Below are positions 12,900 through 26,643 of a stretch of 64,000 bases of DNA, piece after piece. The notes beneath the pieces are model-generated. The model was not told where the DNA came from. It did not search any database and saw nothing but the letters and a program-made list of their open reading frames with translations. The position numbers and the translations under genes are program-made. Source of the stretch: Styela clava (taxonomy: Eukaryota; Chordata; Ascidiacea; Stolidobranchia; Styelidae); the NCBI RefSeq assembly GCF_964204865.1, contig NC_135258.1, forward strand, positions 10,035,001 through 10,099,000. Reading direction: 5' to 3'. The first letter of the stretch is position 1. The number at the start of each line of letters is the position of its first letter.

Positions 12900-14698
12900 G
12901 ATTATTAAAGAATAGCGATCGTTGGAGGTACGTACTCTAATCTGGTATACAAAGCAGTGACCAAGTGCTCGTTTTGAAATAAAGTCGCAAAAGCTACATG
13001 GCTGAATATCGCGCAGATAAGCTTTGAAAAGTTTTTATTTGTAAGTTTACCATTCTCGTACAATACCCAAACGAGCGTCTCTGAACGTTTTGTAATATAT
13101 TTCATGCTTGATAATTTTCGATGGGGCTGTAAATTACCGTTCCTACTGTATTTCGGATCGTTTACAGCCCATGTTATTGTTGTAATCGATGGCAGACCTC
13201 ATATTTTATCAAAGGGCAAGTTTTTGAATTTTTTTTAAATGGCTCTGAAATATTGTGGTCTTCGCCACTGAATGGATTACTCGTCTTCGAAGAATAAAAC
13301 TTGCCATAATGGTTTGTGACCATGTGAAAATAGTGGCTTAATTATTGGCTTTTCGGAAGCGTCGTTTTATGGTAATGAACTACAAAAAATATCTTCATGC
13401 CGCTATGTAGAGGGAAGAGTAGGCCCTTACCCTGGCTTATTCACATCGATCTCTTGGAAGTTATGATTAGAATAACATTAGTGTATATATGTATTAAATG
13501 CAAATTTTAGATAATTGCCAGTTTTGTGGAACATGAAACTACATATTCGAGAAAATCTCATGACTAAATACAGAAAATAAATTATTGTTATATAAGTGAA
13601 AACACTGAGCGACCGCCGTGTTTTAAAACGGTGAGTTCACAAGACTGCTGTGTACATTAGAAACTTCTAACATCTTGGATATTTCATAAGACTGTGTTAG
13701 CCCCGTCGACTATTGATCCCAGTGTGTGGTGACCTCTACTGTTCCGAAAATTATTTATTATATAACGTTGCTTATGTTACGTATAGCTATAGCATGGTCG
13801 CATTGTTCATTGATTCCACCATGAGTTGTGTTACCGAACGAGTTTCTATGGCATCTCACGCTGATCATAAAAATATTTATTATATAACGTTACCTAAATG
13901 ATGTTTCTAGCATGATCGCATTGTTCATTGAAAACAACTAATCCCGATTTTAATATTTTATCTACGAACCAAGTAGGTATGTATATATGCGGGATCAAGC
14001 ATGAACCAATAAGAGTATAGGCATCACAGGTTTATGACTAACAGTGTAGGTACATTCGACCTTTTGTTTACCAAGATAACAAGGAGGTAAATGAACCAAT
14101 GAATTTATCTTATGTAACGTTACGAGACCCATGCCATACCAAAACACACGTACGGTTTTTGTTAATATTTAATTAGAATACTCGATCTGAAAATTTCATA
14201 TCGCAAACCACGTTCAGAAATTGGCCAACGCAACACTAGCATGTAGCGCTCTCCTGACTGTGAGTATCATGACTGGGGCATGGACGCTGTATTTGTTTTC
14301 CTATCGTTGACGAGTTGTCAAATAACTACGGGATATTATGTTACGTAATTTTTCACTCAAATGCTGTTTGATATTACTGGTCAGAGTTAGCTGTTTTGGA
14401 GTTTTATGTAACCATCCGTAATATTCAAAATTTAGAGACATAGAAATATGTTACGTAAAAATGGAAAAGTATATATGATTCATACCGGGCCAATTTACCC
14501 GTCATATTCATGGATTAGGATCTAGCAAGAAGGCTTGACCGTTTGGAGTCAGGGAGTTGGATTATAGTTTCAGAATTGAATTATTCACTATCGATTCATC
14601 CAGAAGAGTATAAAATTGAGTTGAAATACTTGCTTCTTTGTTGGCATTTTGTATCAAACGTTGTAATCATGTAATTTTAACTTTTTTTCTATCTGTAG
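12900..14698. other. Intergenic region before the ABCG gene
   Basis: No exon recognised on either strand. It contains a local direct duplication (13745-13930) and ends at an acceptor-like tract, CTTTTTTTCTATCTGTAG, at 14681-14698, which would be the 3' end of a 5'-UTR intron or a trans-splice acceptor for the ABCG transcript. Confidence 0.4.
13745..13930. repeat. Local tandem duplication, two diverged copies
   Basis: ATTTATTATATAACGTT followed by AGCATGGTCGCATTGTTCAT occurs at about 13750-13813 and again, slightly altered, at about 13875-13928. Confidence 0.6.
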
Positions 14699-14726
14699 AA
14701 ATAATAAGTTGCTAAACTCTACATTT

Positions 14727-17700
14727 ATGAGGTTTAGCAGTAAAAGAAAAAGCTACACTCTTGATCTCAGCGATATGAGTGGAAACGGTATAGAAATGGT
14801 CACAAGATTCAGCAGCAAAGTAGGAATGACTTCAGATAATGGAGTTGTTGAGGAAGGTCGACAAAACAACAATGAACGAGGAGCAGTGATCAGTTTTCAC
14901 AATGTGTATTATAGCGTTCAAACGAAAGAAGGATGCTGTACTACTTGTAAGGAAGGCACAAAAAAGGAAATTATAAAAGGAATCAGGTACAATACAACAA
15001 AAATATCTTATTTGACACAACGTGATGCGTATTTATTGATAATTGCATATCTTAAATGAGTGAGAGTGAATCTGTAATAGTGGCTAAACGTAAGTAATCA
15101 GGTTTAGTTTCAAAGTACAGTTTTTTCATGAGAGTTGATGCGATGTAAATTATATATGTGCTAAATATATATACATCTATTTGTTAGGCTTTGAAATAAT
15201 TCATATTTTATGTTCAATTATTTTTAGCGGAATCATGAAACCTGGGCTAAACGCAATTATGGGACCAACCGGAAGCGGAAAGTCATCGTAAGTGATTTTC
15301 ACAATACAAACACTAACTATCGTATTCTATCGTCCTCAGTGAATAAGTTTCATTCATCTCCTATTGTTTTTCAATAAATCAAATTGGGTTGTAGCAAGGC
15401 CTGCATTATTGTATGTATATATATATAATTTAGGTTGCTGGATATTCTTGCTGGCAGAAAAGATCCTGCTGGACTTGATGGTCTCCTATTGGTAAACGGT
15501 TCTCTTCCTCCGTCGGATTTTAGAAGAATTAGTGGATATGTAGTACAAGTAAGAGGCATAAGATTGTTAGACACAAAGGGAAATAGAAATAAATTTTGCT
15601 TATGTGGCGACGTTCGTTTTGTTGTTATTAGTTTCAATGACACAAAGATCTTTTTCTGCCTGAGTAAATATTTAATCCCTGACAAAAAAAAAACGAATTC
15701 AATATCTAGCTAGCTATTTATAAAATGGTTTCAATAAATAGTGATAGGTAACAATTCATTTGACTGTTCGATTTTAGAATGATGTTATAATGGGAACACT
15801 GACAGTTCGAGAATGTCTCTGGTTTTCCGCAAATTTACGTTTGCCAAGATCAATATCAAAACAGGAGAAGGAAAGAAGAATAGATAGAATTTTGAACGAA
15901 CTTGGACTGACAGAATGTGCGGATACCAAGGTAATTTTGAAAAATGATTATGAAGATTTTACTTATGGCATACATATATATATTTGTATATCACCCATGT
16001 AAACAACACTGTCATAAATTGTACTGCTATGTAATAATGTACCACAATTTTATCTTCTTAAACACTAAAAAGCAAGTAATTTTAGTAGGTAAATGCTAGT
16101 AAATTATCGTTATTTGGTTATTGTTTAGGTTGGTACCACTCTCATTCGTGGCGTATCAGGAGGCGAACGTAAGCGAACAGCTATTGGAATTGAACTAATC
16201 ACTGAACCAACTGTATTATTCCTCGATGAACCAACAACCGGTTTGGATGCTTCAACAGCCAATGCCGTTATGACATTGCTGAAAAGGTACCACTTTTAAT
16301 GCTTCAGAATGAAAGCTTTAGCCTAAAAATACGTCAGAACTCAGAAGTTCATGAAGCAATAAGTCAGAAGCAATAATGTAGTTACAATTCAAGCCAGACT
16401 ATGGCATATCTCTGAATTTTACATTTTTGTATTTCAGGCTTTCAGAACGTGGAAGAACGATTATCTGTTCAATTCATCAGCCGAGATTCAGTATTTATCG
16501 TTTATTTGATTCATTGACGCTCTTGTCTCTTGGTCGAATGGCTTACCACGGACCGTCAAGCAGAGCACTTCCGTATTTTTCAGAGCTCGGTAACAAGAAT
16601 CATGAAATATGTATATTGAATCAAAAATCACTGAATACGCACTTAGAAAATGACAATGCATGAGTTAAAGAATCGTTATCGGTTGTAAATGCTAAAACTA
16701 TCACCATGGTACAAATAAAATAATGGAAGTGGAATACAAATATTTCGAATTTAATAACTTTATATTCTGAGTTGAATTTGTGCTTATAAACGAACGCATA
16801 ATAATTACGTACTTCTTATCAAATATTCTTTATCAACGTTTTTATTTAAAGAGCTTATTTGTAAAATTGTACTGATGGTACTTGATTACTTATTCTGATT
16901 TATTTGCCATTCTTAGGGTTTCAGTGCGAGGAACATAATAATCCAGCAGATTTTTTCCTTGACGTGATTAACGGAGATTCGACAGCTATATCCGAATATC
17001 AATCTACAAAAGAAAATATCGATAATGGTAACTTATTCTTTGGACTTGATTTCAATACGCTTAGACTAATTCCCAACTCTAAATGAAATCTCAGCGGTTA
17101 ACATAGTACTTTTAGTTGTACGAAAGGTCAATAAAGGCAATTTTATCACATATTTTGGCTCTCTTACGTGGAGCGCCTTTGTAGACTCGTTGTTTGAATT
17201 TAATTTTTAACTTATAAATATTTCATTGAAAAATAACACAAGTTAATTTTATAACTGCAGATGGAATGGAAGAACCCAAATCGAACAGTACATCAGAAGA
17301 ACTAAGTAATTCCTTTGTGGAAAGCGATATTCAAAAAGAATGTAAAGCGGAATTAGCTGTGATAGAAAAGAGGTTTGAAAGTAAGATTTCATTTTTTACG
17401 TAATAATACTTTTTTGGGTACTCCCGTAGTATGTGTACCAGGTTAGGGTAAGGCCATAATTTTATTCCAATTTTCCGTATTTTAGTTCTATTAATAGTTC
17501 GGGGACTGTCTATGTTATCCAGGTGAATATATCCCTTGCCCATAGGTTTCAGTCCCTTTACGCAAATTGATGTAAAGTAGACGAACTAAATTAGAACTCC
17601 ATATTGGAATTCTGGAGCGCCCTTATTGTATTTCCTGGTTTAAACAACGCAGATCACTAGTGCATATAATGTAATAATATATAATTTGCATTGACGGTAA

Positions 17701-20700
17701 ATAATAATCGTATTAAGACTACCGTTTATATATATATATATATATATATATGTACATCATTTTTGCCCAAATGCCTGCGAGTTGATCAATTAATAAAAGT
17801 ATTTTTTTCGCCTAATTTGTTTTACATTTTTAATCCTGTAACATCTTTAAGTTCAAGAAATCCTTAAGTATTACATGATATTTCCTTCTTTTGAAGCTGT
17901 TGGTAAACATACTGTGAGAGGAGGCGATGCATACGTAACGCCGTTTTACTATCAATTTGGAATGTTGAGCCAAAGAGCTTTCAGAAATATAATCCGAAAT
18001 CCGATTGCTTCTGTGGGAAATGTAAGTTTAAGTATAAGTGTTTCAGTAATCCTGAGTTTCAATCACTTTACTACGTTTTACACACTCAAGGATAATTCAA
18101 AAGTGATTTTTTGCGTACTCAATTTTACATGTTTCTATTCCTTGTTCACATGTAATATAGCGTTTTTTTTTTATCTATTAACTCGGTTAAGTTATTATAT
18201 CGTCACGCTAATAACCGAATTGCGTAAGTCATTTTTAGCAGTTTTGAGAAAAACGTAAAAAACTTCCTAATGATTTTGTTATGCAATTGAGAGTCAATAA
18301 TTTGCCATGGTTCAATTTTTTGATCGTAGCCGGATTTAAGTTAATTTGTATGACGCAGTTAAGTGACGTCATAATGGCGCACTGTGACTTAGGCAGAAAT
18401 GTGTCTATGACTTGGGGACATACGCAATTTTGCAACTTCACTATATGCACCAGTCCTGAAAACCAAACATTCCAAAAACGAATGTAATTCTCAGTATCTA
18501 CAATGTCTAATCCCCAAAATAGCTAATCAGTTTCAATTACATTATTTTTTATGTTTAAAAATATATATTTCATCAATATAACACGTTCTGCACACCCACC
18601 GAAATAAGACTAAGATTTAATATAAAGAATAAAACAGCAATGCACCCAATATAAAAGCCAACCAAGGTAAATTGGACTCGGACAGTGAATATCACAAGTG
18701 CACGTCTTCCTATACTGTAGTAAAAATTCAAATTAATACGCGCTAAGCTAGAACCCGAGATGCAAAAACTCGAAAATACTTCGCCGAGGTTATTTTGCCT
18801 TTGTGACGTCACAATAGTCCCGCGGTAACAATGATAATTCATTATGACGAAACAATTGTACAAATGTGCATGTCATACTAAATCTCCATTTTTATGGGTT
18901 TCGGAATTCCTAAAATAAAATCTGAGTTAACAGACAGGTGCGCAGCATTACATAAATACCTATTCTATAAAAAACTCAAAATCGCCAAAAATGACTTACG
19001 CAATTCGGTTATTATCGTGACGATATTCTATATTTCTCGTGATTACACACACTACTGGTGGAGTAAATTAGATAATTATTAATTTGTTACCAATTTCATT
19101 TTAGCTTGTTCTCAACTTGATTATCGGAGTCATCTTTGGCGCTCTCTATTATCAACTTGATTACACTCTCACAGGTGTTCAAAACAGGTAGGAGGAACAT
19201 TTATTTAAAATGAAACAAAATATGAATTAATATGTCTATTATAAAAATACTTTTATTGAGATATAGACATAGCCACTCCTAATGTTTTGAAGAATGGTAT
19301 AGTCTTGTTTTGTTTGGTAAAATTATTTCATACCTTGAACACTTGTCAGTTCGTTATTTATAATTTTTACATTGTTTCCAGACTGGGGGTGTTATTCTTC
19401 ATCACAACTAATCTTTTATTCGGTGCCATCAGTTCTTTGGAGTTATTTGTACAAGAAAGAGATATATTTATGTAAGTATTTTAGTTAAGTCATCTGGATA
19501 ATAATTTCAATCGTATGTTTATGTCACATATTTTAAAAGCGTATTTATGTTGGTGAAAGAAACCTTGATTATGTTGGTTAGGTGCAGCATATCCAGAAGA
19601 AGGCTAGTTTTCTTGCAACTTCCAAACCTTTGAGTACATTCTGATAGCCATCATCAAGTAATAGTAGGGTGGGAAAGACTAAGCTGTTTAATATATCTAT
19701 AGATTACAGCAAAAACTAAGAGGTAAAACATTACCAATACTTATATATTTACTCCATTTATATTTCCAGCCATGAATACGTGTCTGGTTATTATCGTATC
19801 ATCGCTTATTTCCTCGCCAAGATGACAGCAGATTTGATACCAATGAGAACGGTTGCTCCCATTATCTTCTGTTCCGTTACTTATTGGATGGTTGGTAAGT
19901 ATTAGCCACAAATGTATGAGCTTGCACGATATTTACATCAATAAAATGAAACAATAATATTTTATTCATGATGCAGGTTTGAAACCCGAAGCAGGAGCAT
20001 TTTTCTTTTTCATGTTGGTCGTGTTACTGACTGGTTATGCATCAGTATCAATTGGATTGTTTTACTCTTCTTCATTCGAAACATTTGGTGTTGCAACGTT
20101 ATTCCTCACAATGACTTATGTATTTTCTATTGTAAGTAGAATCATTATTATTTTTGACAGTTGTAATAGCGCTTACTATTGTACTATTAGTTTTTATTTT
20201 GCTACTAGCAAGTGACTTAAACATATTATCGATTACTATTATTAGTTTAATAACCCAAAGTTTCGTGCAATATAAAATAATTATAAATATATTTCACTCT
20301 AGATATTTGCTGGGTTACTGGTCAACATCAATTCTATTTTTCCTTGGCTGGCTTGGCTGGAATATCTCAGTATCGCCAGATACAGCTTTGTGGTAAGTCG
20401 TTGTTTGCTTCAATCTGTTAGAATATTGAAAACAAAAGTTATTGTATGTTCAAAATTTATTACCAGGGTATGTCTATAAATGAACTAAGAGGTGAAAACT
20501 ACACTTCATGCAGCACAGGAGCTCTGGGTAACGAGGTTTGGTAAGTTCATATACATTTTTCTTTTTTCCGTGGCCGTTGAATGCCTTAAGAAATTAAAGG
20601 GCAAATATACCAATCTAGACAAAAAAAAATGAACTCCCGAAGTGTACAGAAATAGGTATGTAAGATATATAAAAGCAACCTTTGTCAACTATTTTCTAAT

Positions 20701-20959
20701 CAATTTTTCGAGGCTCTAGCTGTTTGTTATTTACGAAGTAGACAAAAAATGGCTCAAATCGACGATAATTTACTTTTATGTTTACAGCACCATTACAACT
20801 GGAGATGATATTTTGGTGAACAACTTAGCAATTGGTACGAAAGGCGAGCCAATCACCGACTGGGATCAATGGCAAAACGTTGTTGCACTCGGATCCATAG
20901 CATTGGGAATGTTTACACTAACATATGTGCAGTTAGTTCGAATGAAAACCTACACCTGA
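14727..20959 (+). CDS. ABCG2: ABCG2-like ABC half-transporter, complete
   Basis: ATP-driven exporter of the ABCG (White) subfamily: one N-terminal nucleotide-binding domain plus one membrane domain, working as a dimer in the plasma membrane. Exons: 14727-14986, 15228-15287, 15434-15548, 15778-15930, 16129-16286, 16438-16589, 16917-17027, 17261-17380, 17897-18021, 19105-19187, 19382-19471, 19770-19894, 19977-20131, 20303-20392, 20467-20540, 20788-20959; 2043 nt, 680 residues (ABCG2 is about 655). Walker A GPTGSGKS at 99-106, signature VSGGE at 205-209, Walker B VLFLDEPT at 225-232, H-loop His262 in SIHQPR. The block [17 protein letters not shown] and the loop Cys residues before the last helix are those expected of ABCG2 rather than ABCG1, 5 or 8. 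One intron (18022-19104) contains TIR element A copy 2. All motifs are intact, so an active transporter is expected; the substrate cannot be told from sequence. Confidence 0.93.
17731..17751. repeat. (TA)n microsatellite
   Basis: Short perfect TA run in an ABCG intron. Confidence 0.8.
18201..19022 (+). mobile_element. TIR element A, copy 2
   Basis: Starts CGTCACGCTAATAACCGAAT and ends with the near-exact inverse (..ATTCGGTTATTATCGTGACG). It is flanked by ATAT on both sides, a possible 4-bp target duplication. It is the longest of the three copies (822 bp) and lies wholly within an intron of the ABCG gene. Confidence 0.85.
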
Positions 20960-20986
20960 AATTTGAAAGTTGACCAACGCGGAAAA

Positions 20987-20992
20987 ATTAAA
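20987..20992 (+). terminator. Possible polyadenylation signal ATTAAA
   Basis: The variant hexamer ATTAAA occurs 28 nt after the ABCG stop codon. No AATAAA lies close by, so the actual 3' end is uncertain. Confidence 0.3.
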
Positions 20993-23627
20993 ATATTTAC
21001 GAGCTGCAATTTTATGGATTATTCAGAACCAGGTCGATATGGTTCGACTGTTTTCTTAAGCATAGAAGCTATTATTTTTACAATTTGAAAGCTACGATAT
21101 TGATACCCTATCAGTTTTAATTATTGGCAATCAAAACCATATTATATCATGTTTAGAATTTCAGTGAGATATTGAGACGCTTTCCGAGAAGTAATTTTCC
21201 TTTTGAGTAAATACTTAAATAGTGACAAAACCTTTCACGTCGATGATTCATATGTGACAACCCAACTAGTTTTAATTAAAACGACATTAGTATAGCTATG
21301 TCTGTTATTGTATGAATACTTTTTACCAATAGATATTTTTTATGATTAGTTTTATAATCTAACTTACTGAATTAAAAGAATTTTATACAATATATGCTTT
21401 GCATTGTTTTGAATTTTTACAAAATGGGTGATCTACTCGTAAAATTATTAGCTGCTTGAGTTTAGATGATAAAGCTATAGATGAATTATGAAAAACATTA
21501 CAGGTTGATACAATACAGGTTGTGGTGAAAACAACTTAATTTTCAGATTATTTATTGCTCCAACTGTGATCTTAATATGATATGTGTAATGTCCGCAACG
21601 TACGCTCAGAACAAATCCTCATTAGAGTTTAGTCAGTAATTTGCAATTTTCGCTTGCAAAATCTCTGGCAAAAACTTTGTTTGTTTCCAAACAAGAGCTT
21701 ATAAAGGTTTGTGATCTCTGAGATATTGCCAACTTGGCAAAAATTCCATAACCATTTTATGAATCCATTAAAGCTATCCTTCCAAGTAATTAAAAATATT
21801 TCGTAATATTTCGAGTTGTTTGGATAAAGTGCAAAGTTGACATTCAGATCTGTTTAGAAAACTACTTTGGCTGTACTGGGTGTACACATTCTTGTAATCA
21901 ATGAAAAAATAATTGCATACGGGCCTCCGTGACCATAGCTGTCGAATTACGGTATTGAAAGTAATTAAAATTTTTATAAATATTTTTATTGTATCTTGAA
22001 TATACTTTTGCGTTGCATAATTCTCAGTAGACAATTATATAAGTTACGTGAAATTAATACCGTATAATTTGCAAATGTCGTCCACAATTAAAATATGTTA
22101 ATATTCCGGTCACAGCTAACTTGCAGATTATTATAGAATGATATAACACAAAATAATAAATTTGGGACATCTTTCTCTCACAACAATACAGTCATGCAGC
22201 TTCAATTAATAATTTTCGAATTCATCACATCAAAATCAGCCTCTGGATTCTTGCTGACCTTAATATACAGCGTTCCAGTTTGTAGTGCCCCTGATCCGGG
22301 TGAGCCGTCATCTTATAAAAAGGGAATTTATGTAACAGCGTATTAAATAAAGCAAAGACTCGTCTAAAAGTTATATCGGATTTAGATATCTGACGATAGT
22401 CTCACAAGAGCTATCAATTACATTCAAATACTTTTATAGTTCTGCGTGATTCTCTGGAACCGTTCAAGAATAATAGAATATTTTGCTGTGTCATATCTCA
22501 AAGTTAATATTTACTTAGAATAGGCAACGTCATGACAAATCATTTAATAGTGAACTCGTCTCAAAGTACCACAGGCTTCCCAACACGAGCTGCAAGGAAC
22601 ATCTCATTGTTAGATACCGTTAGGCGGGCGCGAGACTCCAATGTTGTCCAGTCACATAATGGGGAGCTTTCGGAATGTAGGTGAACTTACCGCATCCTTC
22701 AAATCGTAGAATTGTAGCGCTGTGAGATATGTGTTGATGTGTAACAGCAAATAAAAAACGATCTGATATATGAGAATATTTCAATGAATGAGATTGTACT
22801 AAGATGATTTGCAAATGGAGCAGTTTGGCTAATAACAACTCGCATCAATCACTATATATGATCTTATATTATTCCGGTATATGACATATCGCTCAGAGAA
22901 TGAGGCGAAGCACATCTCTTAAATGCAAATAAAAGAACCAGTACTAGCCCAGTTCCTCTGCTGTTTTATATGTTTTACACAAAATGATTTGTGACATATC
23001 GTTCAATTAACACGAAATGACTCACTTTTAACCGTAACGCGACGATTTTTCAAAATACCAAATACCAATCGTTTGTTCATTTTAGGTGGACATATTAAAA
23101 ATTTTAGAATAGTAAAAGCAATCAGACTGAAGCACGTGGCTTTCTCCGGGGTCTTTGTTGAAATATTATCAACTTTCAAAAGTAGCCTATTGCGATAATA
23201 TAGGTCCATAAAATAGCGTCATGTGAGAGAAGATCGCCACAACCAATTTTAAAGGGCTGTCCTAAATAAACAAGTTGGTATGAATAAAGTGTTTTTGCTT
23301 ACTGCAGTCAGAAGTCAATTTGTCTACAACGATTCTTTCTTCGATACGACAAATTAGGTCATTTTGACTCTGTCGCTGTCGCAGATGGAACAAGGAATCA
23401 CATATGAGGAATCTTTCAATGAGGGGACGGAGGAAAGGTAAAGAAGAAATAGTACCGATAAAGAGCAAGGTTAAAAAGCAATGCATTTATAGTTAGACGA
23501 AAAAATTCACTCAATTTTACCAGAATATTGCATTACTATACCTAATCCCTTCTGATTCCAATATTCATTTGTAACTTGCTTTAAAATACTTAATTATAGC
23601 TAATACGTAAATATAGCTAATTGTAAA
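20993..23627. other. Intergenic region between ABCG and the sulfotransferase array
   Basis: About 2.6 kb with no convincing gene. The only item of note is a signal-peptide-like ORF followed by a donor at 22194-22299. The other short ORFs have no recognisable features. Confidence 0.4.
22194..22299 (+). other. Possible orphan first exon encoding a signal-peptide-like sequence
   Basis: ATG at 22194 opens 35 codons with a hydrophobic stretch (FLLTLIYSVPVCSA) and stops at CCG G|GTGAGC, a good donor in phase 1, as signal-peptide exons often are. I could not find a following exon. It may be chance. Confidence 0.2.
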
Positions 23628-25587
23628 ATGAAGGTAATCGTAGCTGGTTTTCCTAAAACCAGGACAAAAACATTGAATTCTGCATTGACGAAACTTGGAT
23701 ACAAAGTGTACGACTACTCAGAAAATGCAATTTATTTGGGAGACGAGTGGAAGAAAATTTTAACAAAACGATGAACAATGAGGATTTCAATAAAATGTAC
23801 AAAAATGTTGATGCATTTGTTGATTTACCAACGTGTTATTTTGGGGAAGAAATCCATAAGGCTTTTCCAGACGCGAAGGTGCGTGATTGTTTTGCGAATT
23901 TTTTATTACATCGTCTATTTAAATCCTTATTTATACATATTTAATATAAGTTGAAACATAGCTTGAGTATATGAATGCTGTAGTAATATAAATATATTTA
24001 TATAGTATGAATTGATTAAAATTGGTTTAGTCGAAGAATAAAATAATTATTTTAATCAGAGACAAACATACAGAGGGTCCCAAAAGTTAATTGATTAATT
24101 AATTTGTGAGTAATATCTGTTAGCCTACATTGGGACCACCCTGCATTGCATATGTATCATTTATTGGACACGTAGTGGACATAGCGATCGTTTCAATATT
24201 ATGTTGTTATTGTTATTTGTCTCCGTCATTTTTAAAAAATCGCTTTTCTCTTCGAATACAGGACCAATTGCTTTGAAATTTTCAGTGGTTAAAGATAAAA
24301 TTTTTCTCCAGAAGGCTATTACTTTTTTTTCGCTATGACGTCATCACAATTATTGCCATTGGGTGGCGCTACGTCTTCATATATTTGAGCATAGCTCTCT
24401 TGTTCAATAATCAAATTTTCATCCATGGACGTGTGTTGTTAATTGAAGTTGCCAATATTTTATGGACGATGGATAACTATAATTTATTGACTGAATCTAG
24501 ATTCTAGACCAAGCAGTCTAATTTCATCACCATTTCAAAATATAAACAAAGGTTGATGGGATTTTGTTGTAGATAATCCTCAGTACACGAGAAAATGAAG
24601 ACGTCTGGTAAAGAAGCCCTGAAAATCAATTTAGAATATCGGAGAATCTAATATCGTACGTAATTTTAATGATACTTTCGCCAACTGCACGGAAAACGTT
24701 GACAGACTGCACGTACCCAGCATGTAAGTGACAACAAGTATATCCATTTGACTTATTGGAAGTGGATCTATAGATCGCTGTTAGTATTATGTTGTTGTTA
24801 GAATTCTTTTTCACGTTCTTGTTGTTAATCAAATTCGATTTTCGTGTTTTTCGCTTCCGTGTCCATATAGTCCGTTTCCATGCATTTGTGTATTGCTCTC
24901 TTGTTACGTAATTGCATGTTGGTCCTGTTGTTCGAATGCCATCAATTTTACGTAATGTAAAATAATGATGCAGATTTAGCATATGATACTTTGTAATTTT
25001 GTGTATTATAGCTCGGATTATGTTCGCGATTCCAAATATGCGAACGATCGGGTATAAACCTTTTAATAGAGAACTGCTCAAGTTGAAATATCGTGCACAT
25101 AACGCACACGTTTTACAGGTATGTATAATGAATTTATTTGAAAAATATCTGAAAATATTTTTACTGCATTACTTTCAATGTACTATGTCATGTAATCATT
25201 GCTGAATGCTTCGTTGACGACGATCACAACATACTCCATTTAGGATTTTGAGATATATATGACTTCATAATTAAGACGAGTTTTCGTATGTCTTTCAAGA
25301 TAATATTTTAAATTAATATTTATTATTTTATACAGAATGCACCCAAAGACAAACTGTTAGTTTACAAAGTGACGGAAGGTTGGGATCCACTTTGTGATTC
25401 TCTCGGTGTTTCAATCCCTAGTGAACCCTTTCCACATAAAAACAAAGGCGGAGATATCACCCAAGAGATTATAAGCACACATCAAATTATGCCTAAACTC
25501 AAGCAAGAAGTGATGGCTTCATACATACTTTTGACAGCAGGATTCGGAGTTAAGAGGATATTTGTTATACAAATTTGGTCTGAATAA
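23628..25587 (+). pseudogene. ST1: Sulfotransfer_4-type pseudogene
   Basis: First paralogue of the array. All four exons are recognisable: 23628-23878, 24573-24723, 25012-25118, 25336-25587. Exon 1 starts MKVIVAGFPKT but the P-loop reads KTRTKTL instead of KTGTKTL, then has an in-frame TGA at 23772 and a one-base deletion in the GW..EDF segment; the FWEEIHK motif reads FGEEIHK. Exon 2 begins IILSTRENEDVW and then has TAA at 24609 where the paralogues have Leu. Exon 4 is frameshifted near 25551, so the GGY..YK part of the C-terminal tail is read out of frame. Splice sites are still consensus. Retained introns show that this is a duplicated gene that decayed, not a retrocopy. Confidence 0.88.
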
Positions 25588-26643
25588 AATTGCATTATTG
25601 ACTTGCAGAGCGTAACGTTGTAGTCTTACTTTATACCATGGTTATTAAAATCACATCCCTAACTAACTACAAGTTTGCATTATGTGTTTGAAACAACGAT
25701 TCGATTATTCTATCTATACTGACAAGTCACAAAAATCATGTTAAATGTTTCATAATAAAATGTTAAAAAGTATTATCTATTTTATTGGTATGTAAACAAA
25801 TGATTTATGATAAACAAAATGACGTTCTTATCGACAGTTGTTTATTGTTCACATGTGATTTATAGTTTTGAGTTTTATTACAACTTTGCTCCGAATAAAC
25901 CCTAGATCAGTTTTTTTTTTATTATTAATTTTATTTTATTTGGCTTCATCTGAAAAAAAAACGGATTATTTCTTCATGAGTTGCTGGATACCTACAATGC
26001 AATAAGTTCGCCAACAGATTCGATTTCTAGCCTTAGTCGTAAATCTCTCCGAAACTGACGCTGGAGTCCTGCAACAATGAAATTTCATGTATTACTCAGC
26101 ACACTGCTTTCCATGTTTTTAGGTAAAATTTCAACACTAGAAGCACAATTTTTGTAGTGACATTTATTAAAACTAACTATCATGAATTACACTCAATCAC
26201 TGATCGGATTCTAGTGATTTCGTGTTCATGGAACTCAGATTTGGGCCGCGCTCCAAAAAGATTTAAAAGCACTGCCCTAAAGTAAAGCATACAAGTGTAA
26301 GCATTTTCAGACGCAATGAAATTTTTTCTATTTTGTATAGCATATTACGAATCACGTTCTGCAAGCTTACATTTTACCCCGATTTTTCTAACCATCGATG
26401 CTAAATACATTTAGGTCAGTAACTCAATACCGAGTTATTCTGGCAGAGTGATATCGAAATATATATATATATAGGTGTCCAAATGCCTACCGAAGAGTAT
26501 ATTTCAGACAGCTTTTAAATGTGTATTTCATCGACAAAATTTGAACCAATATTAGCTTAATTTCGTAATGTTTGCTTACCACAGACGGCGTTATACTATA
26601 CCCGGAGGGCCAACTGCAATACCGTGTTGCAATAGCACTTAAG
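25588..26643. other. Intergenic region ST1 to ST2
   Basis: Apart from the possible tiny secreted peptide at 26077-26414 and a short (TA)n at about 26460-26474, I see nothing in it. Confidence 0.4.
26077..26414 (+). CDS. Possible tiny two-exon secreted peptide gene
   Basis: ATG 26077 opens MKFHVLLSTLLSMFL, a compact signal-peptide-like sequence, ending at 26122 with a phase-1 donor (G|GTAAAA). A pyrimidine-rich acceptor (TTTTTTCTATTTTGTATAG) ends at 26340, and a 26341-26414 exon in matching phase gives about 24 more residues (AYYESRSASLHF..) before TAG. The whole product would be about 39 residues with no cysteine in the mature part. No family recognised; this could be chance or a relic. Confidence 0.2.
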
